Source: Chloroflexota bacterium
Lineage (GTDB): Bacteria; Chloroflexota; Dehalococcoidia; DSGV01
Reading direction: 5' to 3'
DNA: 34,998 bases
NCBI GenBank assembly: GCA_021787985.1
Contig: JAJYLG010000028.1
Span: 1 to 34,998 of the forward strand
Shown: positions 15,806 to 23,603 of the stretch, one piece after another
Layout: the number at the start of each line of letters is the position of its first letter
How positions within the stretch are numbered: position 1 is the first letter of the stretch
Position numbers and translations under genes: made by a program
The notes under the pieces: generated by a model
The model's database searches: none
What the model was told of the DNA's origin: nothing
What the model saw: only the letters and a program-made list of their open reading frames with translations

Positions 15806-17425
15806 GTGCGAAGACTCATCGGGTCAACGCTCGCGCGATTCTTCCACCGGGTATCTCCCCGGTTCGGGGTTGGAATCGTCCTCGCCGGCGCAGTGCTGGT
15901 CGGCTTGTCACTGGTGTTCGTTACGTCCACACGCCACGCGAACCAGGGCAAGGCCGCGCCCTCGAAACCGGCCCCGCCGCGAGTCGTGCTGCAGCGGGAC
16001 GCGCCAGTCCAGCCAGCGGCCGTCACGCTGTTGGGAGCGTGGCGGATCGCCACGCAGGCGGCACACACCTGGGAGCCCGGAGCGGCGCTGCTGCAGCTTC
16101 AGTCGGTGGATGGGACGGGCGACGCGGCCCCAGGCGCAACGCCCGGCGCGGATGGCCGGCGCACCACCTGGCTTGGCCTGGCTGCGGCACCGGGTCGGCA
16201 AGATCGCGAGCTCCGCATCAAGCTCGTGAACGGCGTGGTGGTTTCCGCGGTCGACGAGCCGCGGGCTTCGTCCTTGGCGGCACCGCCGGGTGAGCCCACG
16301 GTCGACAGCCCGCGGGCGCTGGCTGAGGCCCAGGCCGCGCGACTGAGCTTCGGGCCGGGCACCGTGAAGCTGCGCGGCTACGGTTTCTTCGCCGAGATGG
16401 AGCAGCCGGGACTCGTGGTCGGCGTCGTCGGCGAGTACCGCTGCTTCCCCGCGCGGGTGACGTTCGACGGCCTGACCGGCCGTCTGCTCGCGGCGCAGGT
16501 AGCTGCTCCCGAATCGCACCTTTTCGTTTCGGGCGACCTCGGCGAGCATTGGTCCAGTGCCTCCATTGGCCCCGGCTTCGTGACGGGGATCGCCACGGAC
16601 GGCACGAGCGGGACAGCGTTCGTCGTCGTCAACACGGTCACGTCCATCGAGCTGTGGAGCACAACCGACGGCGGCCGCTCGTGGACGAAGGCCGGCCTGC
16701 TGCCCGAGGCAGCGGCAACGTGGGCGTACGGCCTGGCGCTGGCTCCCGACAAGCGCCTGGCCTTGGGCGCAGCCACGGGGCTGTGGCTCTCCAGCGATGA
16801 GGGGCGTTCCTGGCGCAAGGCCAGCGGTCTGCCGGCCGGACCGCCACAGTGGATCGTCGCCGTCGAGACGGCAGTGGCGCGCGGGCTGGCCGTGAGCATC
16901 AGCAGCGGGCCGGACGCCGGCGTGTATTTCTCGGCCAACCTGCAGAGCTGGAGCCGGCTGGCGCAAGGCGTGTACCGTCTCTCCCCCACCGGCGACGGCC
17001 GCGTCGTCGCGCTGGCGGACGGTCCGCAAGGCGCCGGGTTCGTGATCGTCGGCCCCCAGGCCCGCCCGGTTACGGTGCCCGCCGGCAGCCTGCGAGCGGC
17101 CGGCTCGTTCAGCCCCGGCGGTTGGTCGCTCGCGGAGAGCCCGTCCGCGATCGAGGTGTCGCCCGACGGCGGCGCCTCCTGGAGCGAGGCACTGCGCGGA
17201 CATGCGACGAGCCTCGCGGTGGCGCACGGCGCGTCGCAGGACGTCGTCGTCGTCGGCATGGCGGCCGGCGCGGTCGCGCGGTCGGTGGACGGCGGCCGGA
17301 CGTGGATCCAGGCATCGCCGCCCGCCATGCGCGGAGCAGGGACCGTGAGCATACTGGCCTTTCTCTCGCGAAGCGTCCTCCTGGCTGCCGCGGAGGGGGA
17401 AGCGACATCATGGCAAGGCTTCTGA
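15806..17425 (+). CDS. Membrane-anchored Asp-box (BNR/sortilin-like) beta-propeller protein
   Basis: 539 residues; GTG start with GGAGGAG 8 nt upstream. One N-terminal transmembrane anchor (about 18-42, GVGIVLAGAVLVGLSLVFV) is followed by a Pro/Ala-rich linker and a region of about 180 residues of unknown fold. The C-terminal half has at least five Asp-box motifs (S-x-D-x-G-x-x-W) near 240, 285, 329, 452 and 493, for example TTDGGRSWTKA and SVDGGRTWIQA. Such repeats form beta-propeller blades in sialidases, sortilin/VPS10 and Ycf48-like assembly factors; no catalytic sialidase residues were recognised. It is probably an extracytoplasmic binding or scaffold protein (inference). It overlaps the next small ORF. 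Confidence 0.82.
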   Translation: MRRLIGSTLARFFHRVSPRFGVGIVLAGAVLVGLSLVFVTSTRHANQGKAAPSKPAPPRVVLQRDAPVQPAAVTLLGAWRIATQAAHTWEPGAALLQLQSVDGTGDAAPGATPGADGRRTTWLGLAAAPGRQDRELRIKLVNGVVVSAVDEPRASSLAAPPGEPTVDSPRALAEAQAARLSFGPGTVKLRGYGFFAEMEQPGLVVGVVGEYRCFPARVTFDGLTGRLLAAQVAAPESHLFVSGDLGEHWSSASIGPGFVTGIATDGTSGTAFVVVNTVTSIELWSTTDGGRSWTKAGLLPEAAATWAYGLALAPDKRLALGAATGLWLSSDEGRSWRKASGLPAGPPQWIVAVETAVARGLAVSISSGPDAGVYFSANLQSWSRLAQGVYRLSPTGDGRVVALADGPQGAGFVIVGPQARPVTVPAGSLRAAGSFSPGGWSLAESPSAIEVSPDGGASWSEALRGHATSLAVAHGASQDVVVVGMAAGAVARSVDGGRTWIQASPPAMRGAGTVSILAFLSRSVLLAAAEGEATSWQGF

Positions 17426-17562
17426 CCGCACTCTACCGGGTAGCTCTGGCCGCGGCTGCCGCCGTCGGCGCAACGGCGACGGGCACTGCCGCCTCGGACG
17501 AGGGATGTCGACCGCTCCAGGCGGGCCCTCTTCCCGCAAACCTGTCGCGGGACGCCCTGTGA
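17410..17562 (+). CDS. Tiny putative secreted peptide (50 aa)
   Basis: 50 codons, with the ATG at 17410 inside the last codons of the Asp-box protein gene, preceded by GGAGGGGG at about 10-nt spacing. The N-terminus looks like a signal peptide (MARLLTALYRVALAAAAAVG, then ATATGTAASDEG), leaving a short mature part with one Cys. The overlap implies translational coupling. No family is recognised, and a chance frame cannot be excluded. Its end overlaps the promoter of the GYD gene. Confidence 0.45.
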   Translation: MARLLTALYRVALAAAAAVGATATGTAASDEGCRPLQAGPLPANLSRDAL

Positions 17563-17587
17563 CACGCGCCCGGCGTGGGATTACTAT
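17559..17587 (+). promoter_or_regulatory. Promoter of the GYD-domain gene
   Basis: GTGACA (17559-17564), an exact 17-nt spacer and TACTAT (17582-17587) give 5/6 and 4/6 consensus matches. Transcription would begin near 17594, at the Shine-Dalgarno GGGAGG, so the leader is very short. Confidence 0.5.
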
Positions 17588-17607
17588 CCAGCCGGGAGGT
17601 GGCCGCC

Positions 17608-17940
17608 ATGCCGAAGTTCGCAGTTCTCTTCTCCCTCAAGGGCGAGGCGATCGCGGCCATGATGGAGCGACCCAGCGACCGGGAGGCGATGGTCAGACGA
17701 GTTATCGAGGCGGCCGGCGGCAAGCTGGAGGCCTACTACTGGATGTTCGGCCAATACGATGGCCTGGTCATCGCCGACCTTCCAAGCTCCGGTACAGCCG
17801 CCGCGGTTAGCCTGGCGACGAGCAGCAGCGGCGCCTTCGCTCGCATCGAGACCCACGAGCTGATCCCGGCGGGGGACGTCAACACGCTGCTCGAGCGAGC
17901 AAAGGGGTTGAAGGGCGCGTACGCGCCCCCGGGACTCTAG
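17608..17940 (+). CDS. GYD domain-containing protein
   Basis: 110 residues from the ATG at 17608, with GGGAGGT 7 nt upstream. The protein is a single small alpha/beta domain of the GYD family (MPKFAVLFSLKGEAIAAMM, then YYWMFGQYDGLVIADLP, where QYDG stands for the eponymous GYD). The family resembles dimeric alpha-beta barrel proteins, has no established biochemical role and often occurs as a stand-alone cytoplasmic protein. It lies between the leu genes and cimA with its own likely promoter. Confidence 0.85.
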   Translation: MPKFAVLFSLKGEAIAAMMERPSDREAMVRRVIEAAGGKLEAYYWMFGQYDGLVIADLPSSGTAAAVSLATSSSGAFARIETHELIPAGDVNTLLERAKGLKGAYAPPGL

Positions 17941-18206
17941 CCTGGCTCGTCGACGCGAGGTGCTCCGCTCACTCATCGTTGCGCTGGCGTCGGCCTCCGT
18001 CACACGCTATCCTGCGGAGTAAGCGCGCGAGCGTGAGGTTGACGTGACGCAGCCCCTTGATCGTGCTCCGGAGGTGACACTCACCGCCCGTGCCTTTGCC
18101 GGCCGGGCGGGGGCCATCGCGGCGCGCCCTGCTCCCCCGCAGGACCCGCGAGAGTAAACCCAGCGTCCGCCCGCTCCGGGCGCGGCGCTGCACCCGGAGC
18201 GAATCG

Positions 18207-19820
18207 ATGACCTCCCGACATGTAGACCTATACGACACGACCCTGCGTGATGGCTGCCAGATGGAGGGCATGTCGCTCTCCGTCAACGACAAGCTGCAGA
18301 TCGCCCGCAAGCTCGATGAGCTGGGCGTGCACTGGATCGAGGGCGGCTTCCCCGGCTCGAACCCTCGCGACGCCGAGTTCTTCACCCGCCAGGACGAGCT
18401 TCACCTCCGGCACGCGAAGCTGGCCGCGTTCGGCGGCACGCGGCGCGCGGGCGTACGGGCCGAAGACGACCCGAACATCCAGGCGCTCGTTCGCGCGGAC
18501 ACGCCCGCCGTCACCTTCGTCGGCAAGGCGAACGAGTGGCAGGTGCGCTACATCCTCGAGACGTCGAACGAAGAGAACCTGGCGATGATCGCGGACTCGG
18601 TCCGCTACATGCGATCGCTGGGCAAGACGGTCTTCTTCGACGCGGAGCACTTCTTCGACGGCTACCTCGTGAACGCCCGCTACGCGATGCAGTGCCTGGA
18701 GGCGGCCGCCCGCGCGGGCGCCGACTGCCTGGTACTGTGCGACACGAACGGCGGCATGATCCCGCCGCGGCTCTTGGAAGCACTGGAGGAGGTGCGGCGG
18801 CTCGGCGCTCCGTTCGGCATCCACTGCCACAACGACACCGGGCTCGCCGTCGCCAACAGCCTGGCCGCGGTCGAGGCCGGCGCCGCGCAGGTGCAGGGCT
18901 GCATCAACGGCTACGGCGAGCGGTGCGGCAACACCGACTTGGTCACGACCATCGCGGACCTGCAACTGAAGATGGGCATCCCGGTGCTTGCCGACCAGCA
19001 GCTCGGCCGGCTGGCAGAAGTGTCGCGGTTCGTGGCCGAGATCGCCAACCTGCCGCACGACGCGCAGCAGCCCTACGTCGGCGAGTCCGCCTTCGCCCAC
19101 AAGGCCGGCTATCACGTGGCCGCCATCGTCAAGGACGCGTCCGCGTACCAGCACGTCGACCCGACGGCGGTCGGGAACGACAAGCGGGTGCTCGTGAGCG
19201 ACCTCTCGGGCCAGCGCAACATCGTGGCGAAGCTCCAGGAGCAGGGTGTGGACATCCCGCTCAGCAAGGAGGAGGTCCGCGACCTGCTCGAACGCGTCAA
19301 GCTGCTCGAGGCGCGCGGCTACCAGTACGACGGCGCCGAGGCGAGCTTCGAGCTGCTCGTGCGGCGCAGCCAGGCCGACTACGAGCCGCTCTTCGAGCTG
19401 GAGGACTTCCTCGTGGTCGAGCGGCGGCGGCACCGCCATTCCGGCGACGCCATCGAGAACGAGATGATGGCCGAGGCGATGGTCAAGGTGCGCGTCGGCG
19501 ACGAGGTGCTGCAGACCGCTGCCGAGGGCAACGGGCCAGTGAACGCCCTCGACACCGCCGCTCGGAAGGCGCTCCTGCAACTTTACCCTGACCTGGCGCG
19601 GGTGCGGCTGGTCGACTACAAGGTCCGCATCCTCGACAGCGACACGGGCACGGCCGCCAGCACCCGCGTGCTCATCGAGTCGAGCGACGGCCACGAGCAC
19701 TGGCGGACCGTCGGCTCGAGCACGGACGTGATCGAGGCGTCGTGGCTCGCGCTGTACGACGCCCTCGAGTGGTGGCTGCTGCGCAACCGCTCCACGCCGA
19801 AGAACGCGGCCCACGGCTAG
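18207..19820 (+). CDS. cimA: (R)-citramalate synthase
   Basis: 537 residues from the ATG at 18207 (CGGAG upstream); the frame upstream has no family similarity. It condenses acetyl-CoA and pyruvate to (R)-citramalate, giving 2-oxobutanoate for isoleucine without threonine. The HMGL-type barrel begins DTTLRDGCQMEGMSLSVNDK, which is CimA-like rather than LeuA-like. The metal-binding HCHNDTGLAVANS begins at 206, then CINGYGERCGNTDL and ESAFAHKAGYHVAAIVKD, also CimA signatures. The C-terminal allosteric LeuA-type domain (about 405-520) suggests isoleucine feedback. LeuC, LeuD and LeuB upstream can provide the following steps. The preceding 17941-18206 holds a small hairpin (CGCCCG-CTC-CGGGCG) but no clear regulatory RNA. 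Confidence 0.93.
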   Translation: MTSRHVDLYDTTLRDGCQMEGMSLSVNDKLQIARKLDELGVHWIEGGFPGSNPRDAEFFTRQDELHLRHAKLAAFGGTRRAGVRAEDDPNIQALVRADTPAVTFVGKANEWQVRYILETSNEENLAMIADSVRYMRSLGKTVFFDAEHFFDGYLVNARYAMQCLEAAARAGADCLVLCDTNGGMIPPRLLEALEEVRRLGAPFGIHCHNDTGLAVANSLAAVEAGAAQVQGCINGYGERCGNTDLVTTIADLQLKMGIPVLADQQLGRLAEVSRFVAEIANLPHDAQQPYVGESAFAHKAGYHVAAIVKDASAYQHVDPTAVGNDKRVLVSDLSGQRNIVAKLQEQGVDIPLSKEEVRDLLERVKLLEARGYQYDGAEASFELLVRRSQADYEPLFELEDFLVVERRRHRHSGDAIENEMMAEAMVKVRVGDEVLQTAAEGNGPVNALDTAARKALLQLYPDLARVRLVDYKVRILDSDTGTAASTRVLIESSDGHEHWRTVGSSTDVIEASWLALYDALEWWLLRNRSTPKNAAHG

Positions 19821-19837
19821 CGCCAGCGCGCCCTCGG

Positions 19838-19849
19838 CACGCCGGCGTG
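19838..19849. repeat. Palindrome between convergent units
   Basis: CACGCCGGCGTG is a perfect 12-bp palindrome between the cimA stop and the end of the opposing frame at 19855. It may be a short shared terminator hairpin; there is no U-run on either side. Confidence 0.3.
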
Positions 19850-19854
19850 GGCGG

Positions 19855-20220
19855 TCACGACTGCAGTCCCGGCGGCGTGGTCATCGGCTGTGGCGGCTGC
19901 GGGAACGGCAGGACTCCGGCGCTCAGGCCGGGAATGAAGGGGGCGAGCCGGGGGATCAGGCTCCCGATGGCGGGTGGCAAGCTACCGAGACCGCCCAGCG
20001 CCAGGCCTCCCACCCGGACCACGGTCAGCGCGTTGATCGAGCCGCTTCGGGTGACGACCAGCACCGGGTCGCCGGCCGCCAACCGCGAGCTGTCGAGCGC
20101 GGGGATGCCTGAACCAGCTACCGGCAGCGTGAACTGCCGCTGCCCACCGTCGTTCAGGTTGGCGGTGACGCGGTTGCCGTTCCGCGTCTGGCCGGTGTGC
20201 CCGCGCAGGCGTTGTAGGTG
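19855..20220 (-). pseudogene. Frame-disrupted DUF5666-like remnant downstream of the PDZ gene
   Basis: An open frame of 121 codons with no plausible start codon at its beginning (first candidate TTG at 20082). Residues such as GQTRNGNRVTANLNDGGQRQ, a short linker, LAAGDPVLVVTRSGS and INALTVVRVGG read like the OB-fold-like DUF5666 pattern (hydrophobic-Gly-Asp, LxxGDxVxV). A Pro-rich tail follows (PFPQPPQPMTTPPGLQS). It begins directly after the stop of the tandem-PDZ gene in the -1 frame relative to it, so a single missing base could have cut it from that protein. It could instead be a separate gene with a non-standard start, or a chance frame. Confidence 0.4.
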
Positions 20221-20222
20221 AC

Positions 20223-21107
20223 CTATTGGCCGTTCTCCTGCGCGCGAGCCTGGCCGCCGCCGAACGTGCTGAATCCGCCAAAGCCCCCAAAGCCGGGCCC
20301 TTGGTGGGCGGACGAGGTGGCGCCGCTCGTGCTTCGCAGGCTCACCTCCACCTGGCGCCGCTGCCCGCCGCGCTCACACGTGACCTCGATTCGGTCACCC
20401 GGCCGGTGCTCGCGCACGACCGCCCGCAGATCGGCGGCCGACGCCACGTCGCGCCCGCCGGCGCGCACGATCACGTCACCCTGCTTCAGCCCGGCCACGG
20501 CGGCGGCAGAGCCCGGCTCGACGGCGACGATCACCGCCCCGCGGTCGGTCGTGAAGCCGTACTGCTGCTTCAGGGCCGGCGTCACGTCTTCCACCGATAC
20601 CCCAAGAACGGCCTCACCGGTGAGCGCCCGGCCGCGACTCGGCGCCTGCGCCGAAGGCGCCGGCAGCGCGCCGAGGATCGAGGGGTTGCCGAGTTTCACG
20701 CTGACCTCGCGCGTGCGACCTCCGCGCGCGATCAGCACGCGCGCAGTGTCGCCGCGGTGATGGTCGGCGAGCGCGGCGCGAACGTCTTCCACCGAGTTCA
20801 CCACCCGGGAGTCCACCGAGACGACGCGGTCGCCGACTCGGATGCCGGCATGAACGGCCGGCCCGCCGGGCGCGACGGCAACGACGATCACCTGCCCGTC
20901 CCGCTGCTCCACCGCGATGCCGAGCACCGCTCGCTGCGACGAGGGCGCCGGTGTCGTCGCGGCGGTCGGCGCCCTTGCCGGGCCCGCGCTGGACGTGGTC
21001 CCGGTCGTCAGAACCACGATGGTGGCGGTGGTCGCCAGCACGACCAGAACCGCCAGCGCGACGACCAGCCGCGCCGAGCTGCGCGCTCTCAATCGGCCGA
21101 TCGTCAT
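20223..21107 (-). CDS. Membrane-anchored tandem-PDZ protein without protease domain
   Basis: 294 residues. An N-terminal transmembrane segment (about 13-36) is followed by a Thr/Ala/Pro linker and two PDZ domains (about 60-140 and 165-250) with [29 protein letters not shown] and PGSAAAVAGLKQGDVIVRAG. The arrangement resembles the PDZ pair of HtrA/DegQ proteases, but no trypsin-like catalytic domain is present. The C-terminus is Gly/Phe-rich (GFGGFGGFSTFGGGQ). The start overlaps the kinase stop as ATGA, so the protein is translationally coupled to the two-component pair and probably works with it, for example in envelope sensing or as an adaptor (inference). A frame-disrupted domain follows. 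Confidence 0.85.
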   Translation of the reverse strand: MTIGRLRARSSARLVVALAVLVVLATTATIVVLTTGTTSSAGPARAPTAATTPAPSSQRAVLGIAVEQRDGQVIVVAVAPGGPAVHAGIRVGDRVVSVDSRVVNSVEDVRAALADHHRGDTARVLIARGGRTREVSVKLGNPSILGALPAPSAQAPSRGRALTGEAVLGVSVEDVTPALKQQYGFTTDRGAVIVAVEPGSAAAVAGLKQGDVIVRAGGRDVASAADLRAVVREHRPGDRIEVTCERGGQRRQVEVSLRSTSGATSSAHQGPGFGGFGGFSTFGGGQARAQENGQ

Positions 21108-22609
21108 CGAGGTCCCTTGCCTTTGGCTGCCGCCCGATCGGACGGCGCCGATGGGCCGCGCGTGGGCAGCACGACGCGAAACGTCGTGCCGGTGTCGCGA
21201 TCGCTCTCCACGCGGATGGTGCCCTCGTGCGCGGCGACGACCTCGCGCGCGATCGCGAGGCCAAGGCCGCCCGCGCGGCCGTTGCGGCTGCGCGCCCGGT
21301 CCACCTGGTAGAAACGCTCGAAGATCCGCTCACGGTCCTCGGGCGCGATGTACGAGCCCGTGTTGTGCACAGCGAATTCGGCAGTCTGCGGCTCGGCCTG
21401 GAGGGCACGCAATGTGACGACGCCTCCCGCCTGAGCATGCCGGATGGCATTCTGCACCAGGTTCGCCGCCACCTGCTCCAAGCGTCGCGCGTCGCCGCGC
21501 ACCGCCGGACCGGCCGCCGGGGCGTCCACGCGCACCGTCCTGCCGCCCCTCGCAACCATAGGCGACAACCGCTCGACCGTGCCGCGTAGCAGCTCGCCCA
21601 GGTCCACGCGGGTGAGGTCGAGCGGCGCCATGCCGGCCTCGATGCGCGAGAGGTCGAGCAGGTCCTCGATCAGCGTGCGCATGCGGTCTGCTTCCTCATT
21701 GATGGCGCGCGTCGCGATAGAGCGGTCGGCGTCCGTGCGCGCGGCGCCCTCGGAAAGGGCCTGACTGAAGCCCTGGATCGACGTGAGCGGCGTCTTCAGC
21801 TCGTGCGCCACGTTCGCCAGCAGGTCCCGCATGGAGCGGTGCGAGCGGCTAACCTCGCGCGCCATGTGGTTGAACGCCCGGGACAACCGGCCGACCTCGT
21901 CATGCCCGCTCTCGGGGATGCGCTGGTCGTACTCGCCGCGGGCCATGGCCGCGCTGGCGCGCGTCATGCGAGCGAGCGGCCGGGTCACCGAGCGGGCGAC
22001 CACCGCGGCGACGGCTACGCTCAGCACCGCGGCGACGAGAGCGGCGAGGGCCAGTCGCGGGGCGAGGGCCAGCCAGGCGCCCTGGATGGTGCCGGCCGGC
22101 ACGGCCACGACGACGCCGTACTGTTGCGGGACGAGCTCCGGGGCGGTCACCACCGTGCTCGAGCTGCCCGGCACGCCGAAGACCACGTACGTGCGGCCGC
22201 TCTCCACCCAGGTGGTATAGATGAAGCCGCCCTCCGGCTGATGCTCCCGGCGCTCGTGCAGCCACTTGGCCAGGTCCTGGCCGGACGCGTCCTCCAACTG
22301 CTTCCCCTGTAGCGTGTGGGAGCTGTCGGCCACGACGCGCATCGACTGGTCGACCAGAATGGTGCGCACGCCGAACTCCTGCGCGCGCCTGGACAGGAAG
22401 CTGGCGATGTAGTCGGCGCTGTAGCCTGCCCTGGCGAGCTGCTGCACCTGGTACTGCAGCGGCTGAACGATCAGGCCAACGCGCTCGCGCGCCGCCGCGA
22501 CCTCGCGATCGCGCAGCAGGTAGAGGAAGCCGGCACTGGCGGCCACGAGGCTGACGAACGTGACAACGCCGAACGCGACGATGAGCTTAGCTGTCAGGCT
22601 GCGGAACAT
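21104..22609 (-). CDS. Transmembrane sensor histidine kinase (HAMP, HisKA, HATPase_c)
   Basis: 501 residues from the ATG at 22609, with GGAGG 5 nt upstream; the frame is open further upstream inside the regulator gene. Topology: TM1 (about 8-30), an extracytoplasmic sensor region of about 150 residues, TM2 (LAALVAAVLSVAVAAVVA), HAMP, then HisKA with LLANVAHELKTPLTSIQG (phospho-His about 269). HATPase_c has the N-box QVAANLVQNAIRHA and the ending GLGLAIAREVVAAHEGTI. The G1 box reads VHNTGSYI, lacking the usual Asp of DxGxGI. It overlaps the response regulator by 23 nt and the PDZ gene by 4 nt. The membrane signal is unknown. Confidence 0.93.
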   Translation of the reverse strand: MFRSLTAKLIVAFGVVTFVSLVAASAGFLYLLRDREVAAARERVGLIVQPLQYQVQQLARAGYSADYIASFLSRRAQEFGVRTILVDQSMRVVADSSHTLQGKQLEDASGQDLAKWLHERREHQPEGGFIYTTWVESGRTYVVFGVPGSSSTVVTAPELVPQQYGVVVAVPAGTIQGAWLALAPRLALAALVAAVLSVAVAAVVARSVTRPLARMTRASAAMARGEYDQRIPESGHDEVGRLSRAFNHMAREVSRSHRSMRDLLANVAHELKTPLTSIQGFSQALSEGAARTDADRSIATRAINEEADRMRTLIEDLLDLSRIEAGMAPLDLTRVDLGELLRGTVERLSPMVARGGRTVRVDAPAAGPAVRGDARRLEQVAANLVQNAIRHAQAGGVVTLRALQAEPQTAEFAVHNTGSYIAPEDRERIFERFYQVDRARSRNGRAGGLGLAIAREVVAAHEGTIRVESDRDTGTTFRVVLPTRGPSAPSDRAAAKGKGPR

Positions 22610-23285
22610 CGTCCTCCGCCACCAGTTTGTAGCCGAAGCCCCACACGGTCTGAATGCGCGCCGTCGCCGCGGAAAGCTTGTCACGCAGCCAAGCGATGTG
22701 CACGTCCAGGGTGCGGCCGTCGCCGAAGTAGTCGGCGCCCCAAACCTGGTTGAGCAGCTCGTCGCGCTTCATGGCGACTCCGGTGTGAGAGGCGAGCGCC
22801 ACGAGCAGGTCGAACTCCTTGGCACGCAACGGCACCGCCCTGCTGCCTACCGCCACCGTGCGGCCCAGCACATCGATGCGCAGATTACCGACATCGAGGA
22901 TGCGGGTCGGGCGGCGGCCGGTCTCGTACCGGCGCAGGACCGCTTTGACGCGCGCCACCAGCTCGCGCGGGTTGAACGGCTTGGTTACGTAGTCGTCGGC
23001 GCCCAGCTCGAGGCCGACGATGCGGTCCACATCCTCGCTGCGGGCCGTAAGCATGATGACCGGGATGTCGGACTCCCGGCGGAGCTGACGGCAGACCTCG
23101 AGCCCGTCGATCTCGGGCATCATGATGTCGAGCACCACGAGATCGGGCCGAAGCGCGCGCGCGCGCTCCAGCGCCTCCCGCCCGTCGTAAGCTGCTTCGA
23201 CGCGGAATCCCTCGTTGTTCAGGTACATACGAGCGAGCTCGACAATGTTGCGCTCGTCATCGACAACCAGCACGGTGGCACTCAC
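22587..23285 (-). CDS. OmpR/PhoB-type response regulator
   Basis: 232 residues from the GTG at 23285 (VSATVLVVDDERN); a longer frame to 23324 is open but adds non-family residues. The REC domain (1-120) has the acidic pair DDE, phospho-acceptor Asp in LVVLDIMMPEIDG, and the conserved Thr and Lys (MLTARS, DDYVTKPF). The winged-helix DNA-binding domain (about 130-225) includes LRAKEFDLLVALASHTG and VDVHIAWLRDK-type recognition-helix residues, ending WGFGYKLV. Length and layout are normal. It pairs with the overlapping kinase gene. A structured leader with three inverted repeats lies just upstream. Confidence 0.94.
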   Translation of the reverse strand: MSATVLVVDDERNIVELARMYLNNEGFRVEAAYDGREALERARALRPDLVVLDIMMPEIDGLEVCRQLRRESDIPVIMLTARSEDVDRIVGLELGADDYVTKPFNPRELVARVKAVLRRYETGRRPTRILDVGNLRIDVLGRTVAVGSRAVPLRAKEFDLLVALASHTGVAMKRDELLNQVWGADYFGDGRTLDVHIAWLRDKLSAATARIQTVWGFGYKLVAEDDVPQPDS

Positions 23286-23312
23286 GCGACACCCCAGCCC
23301 TCTGGCATGACA

Positions 23313-23433
23313 ACGGCGAGGCACGGGCGCCAGCCCATACCTCGCCGTGTTGATTTCCTGCCCCCGCGGAAGGCGCCCCGTTCCTTTGCCATCATCCGCG
23401 GGGGAGGGTCACGTGCCAGTAGTCCTGGCACGT
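23313..23433 (-). ncRNA. Candidate structured leader: three successive inverted repeats
   Basis: Three perfect inverted repeats lie in the spacer before the regulator gene. They are ACGGCGAGG/CCTCGCCGT (23313-23321 / 23340-23348), CCCCCGCGGA/TCCGCGGGGG (23361-23370 / 23395-23404) and ACGTGCCAG/CTGGCACGT (23411-23419 / 23425-23433). On the minus strand the first encloses GGGC-TGGC-GCCC, giving a 9-bp stem, a 3x3 internal loop, a 4-bp stem and a tetraloop. It ends 28 nt before the GTG at 23285. No known riboswitch class was recognised. The 9-bp outer repeat could instead be a protein-binding operator. Confidence 0.4.
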
Positions 23434-23496
23434 TCAGTTTCGTTCCACACGGCGCAGGAATGGGCTAACGGGTGCCCATCCTCTTCTTAAGATAGT

Positions 23497-23537
23497 GCAA
23501 AATCGCCGCGGGCCGCGTCCCGAACGCGGCCCGCGGC
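23497..23537 (-). terminator. Intrinsic terminator of the CapD-like gene
   Basis: A perfect 14-bp stem (23505-23518 with 23524-23537) with a 5-nt loop is followed on the minus strand by GATTTTGC. It lies about 65 nt after the stop of the nucleotide-sugar dehydratase gene and separates that unit from the two-component operon. Confidence 0.85.
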
Positions 23538-23603
23538 TGTACAGGCGCCGCTCGGCGAAGGCGTCTCGCTGTGGCTCGCGCGTGTGGCGCGGCGCAGATC
23601 CGG

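Noticed and set aside
18044-18157. GTG frame of 37 codons upstream of cimA as a leader peptide
   Set aside because: Its residues are Ala/Arg/Pro-rich with no run of Ile, Leu or Val codons, and no terminator with a U-run follows.
17941-18206. A second T-box or riboswitch before cimA
   Set aside because: No GGTGGnACC core and no antiterminator/terminator pair could be found; only short GC hairpins.
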